Source of the DNA: Microcoleaceae cyanobacterium UBA9251
GTDB lineage: Bacteria > Cyanobacteriota > Cyanobacteriia > Cyanobacteriales > Microcoleaceae
NCBI GenBank assembly: GCA_003542015.1
Contig: DPLL01000369.1
Location: 18,795 to 28,925 of the forward strand
Length of the DNA: 10,131 nt
Reading direction: 5' to 3'
In this document: in pieces, positions 6,226 to 10,131 of the stretch
How the letters are laid out: every line of letters begins with the position of its first letter
Position numbering within the stretch: position 1 is the first letter of the stretch
Position numbers and translations under genes: made by a program
The notes under the pieces: model-generated
Database searches by the model: none
Told to the model about the DNA's origin: nothing
Seen by the model: only the letters and a program-made list of their open reading frames with translations

Positions 6226-7549
6226 ATTTAAAGCTGGGTAATTCAATTTCAGCGAACGATCGCCTTTTTTTGGCAGTAGTTCGCAGAGTAGAAATCGACG
6301 CTAGCCAGTCAGGTTCTGCGACTGTTGTAGGTTGGGCATCACTAAATCGCACTTCTTGAATACCGAAGGTTTCAACTGAATTTAAGATTTGAGCAGCCCG
6401 GGCTAATTCTTGACTTGCTACTGCGACAGCAGGATTTTCGGGTTCAGACTTAGGGACAGGGAGTTGAGGCTCCGCAGCCCTGGGATTTGATTCTTGATGC
6501 TGGTAAGTGTCTATCTCCTCCAACAGAATGCCGGATGCTTCGGCTAAGGTGTTGAGTTGCTGATTTACCTCTGATTCGAGGCTGGTTGGGTCTTTGGTTG
6601 GCACTTCTGGATGCTGTTGGGTTCGATCGGACCAAGGTTGGACAGGGGAAGGGTTGAAGCTTGGTTGCAGTGGCACGTTTTGGCTGTTGACGGTGGCGAG
6701 CAAGGATTCTAATTGGGCGCTAGCTGTATCATCTGTATTCTCAAGGGGCTCCATACTGGCGATCGAATTTAAATGTGGCATCTCCAGACTTCTTTCCAAA
6801 GCAGCTTTGAATTGCAAGGTGTGGCGCTGCTGACGATGCAAGCGCGATCGCAATTCCCTGCAAACATTTTCCGTTGCTACTAGCTGCTGCAACTGTTCGT
6901 TGTAGCGCTGCATAATTGAGGCACATTCTCGCTCAACAGCCGCTAGCCTGGTTTGGCTAGTTGTCAACTGACTGCTTAAGCTTTCGACTGACATTTCTTG
7001 ACCTTGCAGAGTGTGATGGGAAACTTCCAGTTTGCCAAACAGCCGAGTCAATTGTGCTTGAGTGTTTTCGAGTTCCGCATTCCGCTGTTCTAGCAAAGTT
7101 TCGCGAGCCTGCAAGTTTTTTTGGGACTCTTGGAGCGCTGTTTCTAGCTGGGAGATGCGCCCTAAAAGATCGCGGTTGCATTCGTGCAGCGCTTGCATCA
7201 GAGTGACTGGAGTCGATGCTTTACCCTTAGCCTGTTCGCTATTCGCCAGCAGATTTTTGAGATGATCTGAAATCGGGGGCGAATTGGCAGGAGTTGGCTG
7301 TGTCTGAGATGGCAACTTTTTTGTGTCAGGCTTGGTGGGAATTGCATCTACGCTGATGGCGTTGGGAAAATCCACTGTTTCCCAGTCTTCTTCTGGCTGT
7401 TCGGGCTCGAATGTGGGAATATCTGTCCGACGGGGGGCGATCGGCTCAAAGCCCCCGTTAGCAGCAAAATTTGGCTGGAATGATTCGATATCGGATCGTA
7501 CAGCAGGGTGCGGTTCGTGCTGATTGGCTCGAAGATCAGCTTCTGACAT
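6224..7549 (-). CDS. Long coiled-coil hypothetical protein with disordered flanks
   Basis: A 441-residue soluble protein of unknown function. Residues 1-110 are acidic and proline-rich, probably disordered. Residues about 117-255 form a long coiled coil, starting TLMQALHECNRDLLGR and ending in the basic segment VCRELRSRLHRQQRHTLQFK. Residues 256-426 are again low in predicted structure, rich in Pro, Gln, Ser and Glu. The C terminus (427-441) is a compact basic-then-hydrophobic peptide, KKRRSFAEIELPSFK. The two short blocks and this tail look like the conserved parts, from a general recollection of similar cyanobacterial proteins. The architecture suggests a scaffold or adaptor with a C-terminal docking peptide; that is inference. 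The start is ATG with no strong Shine-Dalgarno. There is no signal peptide. It converges on cruA. Confidence 0.72.
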   Translation of the reverse strand: MSEADLRANQHEPHPAVRSDIESFQPNFAANGGFEPIAPRRTDIPTFEPEQPEEDWETVDFPNAISVDAIPTKPDTKKLPSQTQPTPANSPPISDHLKNLLANSEQAKGKASTPVTLMQALHECNRDLLGRISQLETALQESQKNLQARETLLEQRNAELENTQAQLTRLFGKLEVSHHTLQGQEMSVESLSSQLTTSQTRLAAVERECASIMQRYNEQLQQLVATENVCRELRSRLHRQQRHTLQFKAALERSLEMPHLNSIASMEPLENTDDTASAQLESLLATVNSQNVPLQPSFNPSPVQPWSDRTQQHPEVPTKDPTSLESEVNQQLNTLAEASGILLEEIDTYQHQESNPRAAEPQLPVPKSEPENPAVAVASQELARAAQILNSVETFGIQEVRFSDAQPTTVAEPDWLASISTLRTTAKKRRSFAEIELPSFK

Positions 7550-7587
7550 GGCTTTTTATCCAAATAGTCACAGAGTCTCACCTACAG

Positions 7588-7601
7588 TCTATCCTGATAG
7601 A
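7588..7601. promoter_or_regulatory. Short palindrome upstream of the coiled-coil gene
   Basis: TCTATC (7588-7593) and GATAGA (7596-7601) are perfect inverted repeats around a 2-bp centre, about 40 bp before the start codon at 7549. The position suits an operator or a leader hairpin, but the arms are short and a chance occurrence is possible. Confidence 0.3.
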
Positions 7602-7651
7602 TTCTCCAGCAGGAAGACCCTAGGTGACAGTTGTGGTCATTTTTCGCATTT

Positions 7652-7672
7652 TTTCAGGAAAATAGCCTGAAA
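7652..7672. repeat. 7-bp inverted repeat (hairpin) in the gap after the [2Fe-2S] gene
   Basis: TTTCAGG (7652-7658) and CCTGAAA (7666-7672) pair perfectly around a 7-base loop. The T-rich stretch lies before the stem on the + strand, so reading on the minus strand the stem is followed by A residues. It therefore does not fit an intrinsic terminator for the upstream minus-strand gene. Confidence 0.45.
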
Positions 7673-7686
7673 GGAGAGGGGGAATG

Positions 7687-7704
7687 GGGCCTCGGGCCTC
7701 GGGC
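7687..7704. repeat. Heptamer repeat GGGCCTC, 2.6 copies
   Basis: GGGCCTC at 7687-7693 and 7694-7700, then the first four bases of a third copy (7701-7704). It is GC-rich and has the same 7-bp period as the other arrays but a different sequence, as expected for another STRR-type family. Confidence 0.7.
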
Positions 7705-7722
7705 ATTGGGAATTAATTTGCC

Positions 7723-7750
7723 TAAGGACTAAGGACTAATGACTAATGAC
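7723..7750. repeat. Heptamer repeat TAAKGAC, four copies
   Basis: Four units in a row: TAAGGAC, TAAGGAC, TAATGAC, TAATGAC. The array ends eight bases beyond the stop codon of the [2Fe-2S] protein gene. The pairwise change from G to T suggests duplication of single units, then of variants. Confidence 0.8.
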
Positions 7751-7758
7751 TTCTTCCA

Positions 7759-8394
7759 CTATTTAACTACAAAATGTTTGTCAATTAATGCTGGAATTTC
7801 GGCTGGTTTGATGCGACTGTAGCGAGTTTTATCTGGCATCAAAACTATATTTGGCCCGGCTTTACACTGCTTGAGACATCCGGTTCCTTGAACAGTAACT
7901 GGCCCTGCTAAACCGCGAGAATTTAAAGCATTTTCTAAAGCTTTACATACTGCTGCGCCGCCCCGTTTCTGGCAGTCAGATTTTTGACATACTAATATTT
8001 TTCCTTTAATTTTAGCCGGATTTTCCGCTGTTTGAGATGCTGTGCGAGAGTGGATTTCGCGATCGCAAGTCAAAGTCGCAACAGGTGTATTTTTGGTGTC
8101 TACCTGTGGCTGTGCTGGATTCTCGCTCTCTGAGAGTTTGAGGCTGTAGGCTTTGAGTTTAATTTTCCCATTTTTCAAGTTATGCTGTTTCTCGCCTGCA
8201 ACTTTCACCCTCAATCCCGGCGTCAAAACTAGAGATAGAGATGTCCGCAATTCCTTACACAGTTTGACAAGATATTCTATTCCGCGATCGCCACTAATTC
8301 GCAAATATTTAAGTTTGTCACCATCTTCAAATATCTGGCTCAGGATTTCTCCCTCTAAGCTAAACTCTGAAACTTGCTTGCAAGAATTATACAT
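7759..8394 (-). CDS. Thioredoxin-like [2Fe-2S] ferredoxin-domain protein with an extra N-terminal domain
   Basis: A 211-residue soluble protein. The C-terminal part (about 130-208) is a thioredoxin-like [2Fe-2S] domain of the type found in NuoE and Shethna-like ferredoxins. It has four candidate cluster ligands, Cys136 and Cys141 in CQKSDC, and Cys173 and Cys177 in GCLKQC, followed by a GP turn. It probably carries electrons, but the partner is unknown. The N-terminal part (about 10-88) is a separate small beta-rich module containing EDGDKLKYLRISG and ending KNGKIKLKAYSLKL, which I recognise only as recurring in cyanobacterial proteins of this kind. A variable linker joins them. The start ATG is well supported by AAAGGAG at 8403-8409 with an 8-base spacer. 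The gene has its own promoter candidate with a Fur-like site, and heptamer repeats follow it. Confidence 0.8.
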   Translation of the reverse strand: MYNSCKQVSEFSLEGEILSQIFEDGDKLKYLRISGDRGIEYLVKLCKELRTSLSLVLTPGLRVKVAGEKQHNLKNGKIKLKAYSLKLSESENPAQPQVDTKNTPVATLTCDREIHSRTASQTAENPAKIKGKILVCQKSDCQKRGGAAVCKALENALNSRGLAGPVTVQGTGCLKQCKAGPNIVLMPDKTRYSRIKPAEIPALIDKHFVVK

Positions 8395-8402
8395 GATTAT
8401 GG

Positions 8403-8409
8403 CTCCTTT
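8403..8409 (-). promoter_or_regulatory. Strong Shine-Dalgarno for the [2Fe-2S] protein
   Basis: On the minus strand this reads AAAGGAG, eight bases before the ATG at 8394. It is the best ribosome binding site in the window together with that of chlP, and it fixes the start of this gene. Confidence 0.75.
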
Positions 8410-8544
8410 GTTGACTGTTCGGTAAAAATTATCAAGAATAGCCTAAAGCCATTCCTAAAAAGTTTTGCCACCCGCATAGCTGCTTTCTGCCTTCTGGAGA
8501 TTTGCCCCATTTTCAGGAAGCCTTGAGCAGAAGCATCTTTTTAG

Positions 8545-8573
8545 AGTATAAGCCAAATGCTAATAATTCTCAA
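8545..8573 (-). promoter_or_regulatory. Near-consensus promoter for the [2Fe-2S] protein
   Basis: On the minus strand, TTGAGA (8573-8568) and TATACT (8550-8545) are separated by exactly 17 bp, each matching 5 of 6 consensus bases. Transcription would start near 8538 and leave a leader of about 145 bases before the ATG at 8394. The rest of this 346-bp gap (8395-8740) holds a CTTCGCG repeat and the chlP terminator; I see no gene in it. Confidence 0.55.
8558..8572 (-). promoter_or_regulatory. Fur-box-like sequence overlapping the -35 and spacer
   Basis: On the minus strand TGAGAATTATTAGCA matches the 7-1-7 Fur consensus TGATAATNATTATCA at 12 of 14 defined positions; the mismatches are symmetric in position (4 and 13). 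It covers most of the -35 hexamer and half the spacer of the candidate promoter, the position expected for a repressor. The target encodes an iron-sulfur protein, so iron control is plausible (inference). Confidence 0.45.
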
Positions 8574-8637
8574 TAGGTTTCGTAAAAAATTTTGCTACAG
8601 AGACTCAGAGTGCATTAAAACCCTCATCCTCCTCCCT

Positions 8638-8653
8638 CTTCGCGCCCTTCGCG
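8638..8653. repeat. CTTCGCG short repeat, two copies
   Basis: CTTCGCG occurs at 8638-8644 and 8647-8653, with a period of nine bases, followed by GACGAAAGCGGTTCG. Similar CTTCGCG-rich strings recur between genes in filamentous cyanobacteria (from memory). No function is visible here. Confidence 0.45.
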
Positions 8654-8680
8654 ACGAAAGCGGTTCGTTATCTGAGCCCC

Positions 8681-8712
8681 AAAAAAAAGCGAACAGCCTG
8701 GTGACTGCCCGC
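8681..8712 (-). terminator. Rho-independent terminator of chlP
   Basis: On the minus strand an 8-bp stem, GCGGGCAG (8712-8705) with CTGTTCGC (8696-8689), includes two G-U pairs and an 8-base loop. It is followed immediately by eight T residues (8688-8681). It lies 28 bp past the chlP stop codon. The two G-U pairs become A-C mismatches on the other strand, so it works in one direction only. Confidence 0.85.
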
Positions 8713-8740
8713 TTATATTATACAATGTGAGTTAACGCAA

Positions 8741-9961
8741 TTAAGGCGCTAAAGCACTGCCGCGCAACAGACTACCAATGGTTTTGGCGGTAATCTTCAT
8801 TTGCACGAAAGGATTTGCCGGCACTACGGTCTTATACAAGTAGCTATCGAATGTGAGTTTCTGCACATCGCGATCGGCACACATTTCCACAAAAGCTTCG
8901 CGAGTAGCATCAGAACGGTAAAACACCCGTTGCAAAATGTCAAGCACTTTGTAAGTAATCCCGTAAGCTTTATCCCACCGCTTCAGGTAAATCTTAATTT
9001 CCTCTTCAGTCGGAATGCGCGCGCCTTTATTGGAAATTTCCACAATAGTTTCAGCGCACATCCGGCCCGACTTCGCAGCAAAATAGATACCTTCGCCCGA
9101 AGACTTGGTAACATAACCTGCGGCATCGCCTACGAGAGCAACTCGGCCGACAACCCGGCGAGGACGCGGATGTTCTGGGATGGGGTGAGCTTCCACTTTA
9201 ATAATCTCACCGCCCATGAGTCTTTTGGCGGCGCGGGCGCGAACTCCTGCTTGGAGCTTTTTGATACTGGCTTGATTGACTTTCATCGTACCGGTACCGA
9301 CGGCTACGTGGTCATATTTGGGGAACACCCAAGCGTAGAAATCGGTAGATACGTCATCGCCGACGTACATTTCGGCTAAGTCGTGGTAGTAAGCCATTTT
9401 ATCTTCCGGGAGGCGGATGCGTTCTTGGAAGGCGATCGCATAATTGTAATCACCAGCATCGATCGCCTTTGCTACGCGGGAGTTGGCACCGTCAGCCCCA
9501 ATCACCAAATCCACTTTCAGAGTTTTCTGAATTCCCATTGCCGCGCCGTTGGAGTGATCGGCATAGTGGAGAATGTAGGGGTCTGTATTGTTGACGGGAA
9601 GCTCTAACGTGTGAACGGTACCGTTAATCAGTTTGGCACCCAAGGAAGCCGCCCGATCGCGCAAGAAACCATCGAGCACTTCCCGGCGGCACATACCGAT
9701 GTATTCGTGGGCGTTTTCGATGTTGATGTCCACCTCGACATTGGAGGGGGAAATCATCTTCATTTTTCTGACTTGACGGTCTATAATGCTTTGTGGCAAA
9801 TCAAATTCCTGCACCATGCACAGGGGAATTGCGCCGCCACAGGGTTTGGCATAGTCTAATTTGCGCTCGAATAGGTATGTTTCGATTCCTGCTTTTACGA
9901 GTGTTTCGGCGGCGGAAGAACCCGCAGGGCCTGAACCTACTACTGCAACCCTTAGTGTCAA
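8741..9961 (-). CDS. chlP: Geranylgeranyl reductase ChlP
   Basis: An FAD-dependent reductase that uses NADPH to saturate three double bases-bonds of the geranylgeranyl chain, giving the phytyl group of chlorophyll a and the side chain of tocopherol and phylloquinone; it acts at the thylakoid. Visible motifs are GSGPAG (9-14), the acidic strand end LFERK (Glu32), the family signature PCGGAIPLCM with Cys41, and GDAAGYVTKSSGEG (278-291). It is 406 residues from the TTG at 9961, close to the usual cyanobacterial length of about 407. That TTG has GGGGAG seven bases upstream and gives the expected N terminus MTLRVAVVGSGP. In-frame ATG 10000 and GTG 10015 would add 13 or 18 non-homologous residues and lack a Shine-Dalgarno. 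It is a single gene with its own terminator. Confidence 0.93.
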   Translation of the reverse strand: MTLRVAVVGSGPAGSSAAETLVKAGIETYLFERKLDYAKPCGGAIPLCMVQEFDLPQSIIDRQVRKMKMISPSNVEVDINIENAHEYIGMCRREVLDGFLRDRAASLGAKLINGTVHTLELPVNNTDPYILHYADHSNGAAMGIQKTLKVDLVIGADGANSRVAKAIDAGDYNYAIAFQERIRLPEDKMAYYHDLAEMYVGDDVSTDFYAWVFPKYDHVAVGTGTMKVNQASIKKLQAGVRARAAKRLMGGEIIKVEAHPIPEHPRPRRVVGRVALVGDAAGYVTKSSGEGIYFAAKSGRMCAETIVEISNKGARIPTEEEIKIYLKRWDKAYGITYKVLDILQRVFYRSDATREAFVEMCADRDVQKLTFDSYLYKTVVPANPFVQMKITAKTIGSLLRGSALAP

Positions 9962-9968
9962 AGCTTTT

Positions 9969-9974
9969 CTCCCC
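9969..9974 (-). promoter_or_regulatory. Shine-Dalgarno that supports a TTG start for chlP
   Basis: On the minus strand GGGGAG (9974-9969) lies seven bases before the TTG at 9961-9959. It is the only good ribosome binding site near any of the three possible starts. Confidence 0.65.
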
Positions 9975-10002
9975 AGTTTTTTTCTATAGGCATTACTCAT
10001 GT

Positions 10003-10015
10003 GTGATGGTATCAC
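10003..10015. promoter_or_regulatory. Small inverted repeat upstream of chlP
   Basis: GTGAT (10003-10007) and ATCAC (10011-10015) pair around a 3-bp centre, about 42 bp before the TTG start. If chlP starts at TTG this lies in the leader or promoter and could be an operator. The arms are short, so confidence is low. No convincing promoter was found in 10016-10131. Confidence 0.25.
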
Positions 10016-10131
10016 GGAGTTGGGATGCGGTGGGGTTACGAAGGGGAGATTTAAATGAAATGCAACAGAGCTTAACAGTTCGATACGAAAATCGCATATT
10101 TAAGAGCGCGCACTCCCACCCAAGAAACCGG

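Noticed and set aside
7652..7672. Hairpin as a terminator for the [2Fe-2S] protein gene
   Set aside because: In the direction of transcription the stem is followed by A residues, not T residues.
8801..9379. Long + strand reading frame opposite chlP
   Set aside because: It lies wholly inside the clearly homologous chlP gene on the other strand and has no recognisable domain or ribosome binding site.
377..9439. Ten exact GCGATCGC octamers as specific regulatory sites
   Set aside because: Found at 377, 1847, 3167, 3724, 5056, 5476, 6844, 8059, 8283 and 9432, in genes and gaps alike; this is the usual scattered HIP1 distribution of cyanobacterial genomes, useful as a taxonomic hint only.
1..10131. 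A defence, secretion or biosynthetic gene system
   Set aside because: Genes on alternating strands belong to unrelated housekeeping families; no toxin, nuclease, transposase, phage or synthase genes were recognised.

Overview
The window looks like chromosomal DNA from a cyanobacterium, probably a filamentous, Oscillatoria/Microcoleus-like one. Three things point there. Genes for pigment biosynthesis are present: a geranylgeranyl reductase ChlP and a CruA/CruP-type lycopene cyclase. The cyanobacterial octamer HIP1 (GCGATCGC) occurs at ten exact sites. Several gaps carry short heptanucleotide tandem repeats of the kind described in filamentous cyanobacteria. The genus is an inference only.

Layout, left to right. 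A small secreted cysteine-containing protein (22-321, -) is divergent from an aspartoacylase-family metallohydrolase (552-1484, +). The aspartoacylase converges on, and overlaps by 38 bp, a membrane PAP2 phosphatase (1447-2145, -). A lipoprotein-type LytM/M23 peptidase (2305-3384, +) follows. It is trailed by a nine-unit heptamer array, a 14-bp duplication and a 77-residue cyanobacterial hypothetical protein (3579-3812, -). The lycopene cyclase gene (3999-6104, +) begins after a perfect AT-rich palindrome and ends at a cluster of nested direct and inverted repeats. Those repeats abut the 3' end of a long coiled-coil protein gene (6224-7549, -). A gap with two more heptamer arrays leads to a thioredoxin-like [2Fe-2S] protein (7759-8394, -). 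The last gene is chlP (8741-9961, -), with a clear intrinsic terminator. No RNA gene, transposase, prophage gene or CRISPR array was seen.

The genes do not form one operon: strands alternate and most genes have their own leader. CruA and ChlP both act on isoprenoid pigments (carotenoid ring closure; the phytyl tail of chlorophyll and tocopherol) and both belong to the FAD-dependent GGR/lycopene-cyclase superfamily. The PAP2 protein and the M23 lipoprotein act at the cell envelope.

The most useful new observations are regulatory or structural. (1) A near-consensus promoter upstream of the [2Fe-2S] protein is overlapped by a 15-bp Fur-box-like sequence, suggesting iron control. (2) chlP probably starts at a TTG codon with a strong Shine-Dalgarno sequence, giving a 406-residue protein of the usual family length. 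(3) Three different heptamer arrays lie in two gaps. (4) The two window ends carry inverted copies of one short motif, which suggests the piece is bounded by a dispersed repeat. I found no convincing new multi-gene system; this is mostly an ordinary housekeeping region with interesting intergenic DNA.
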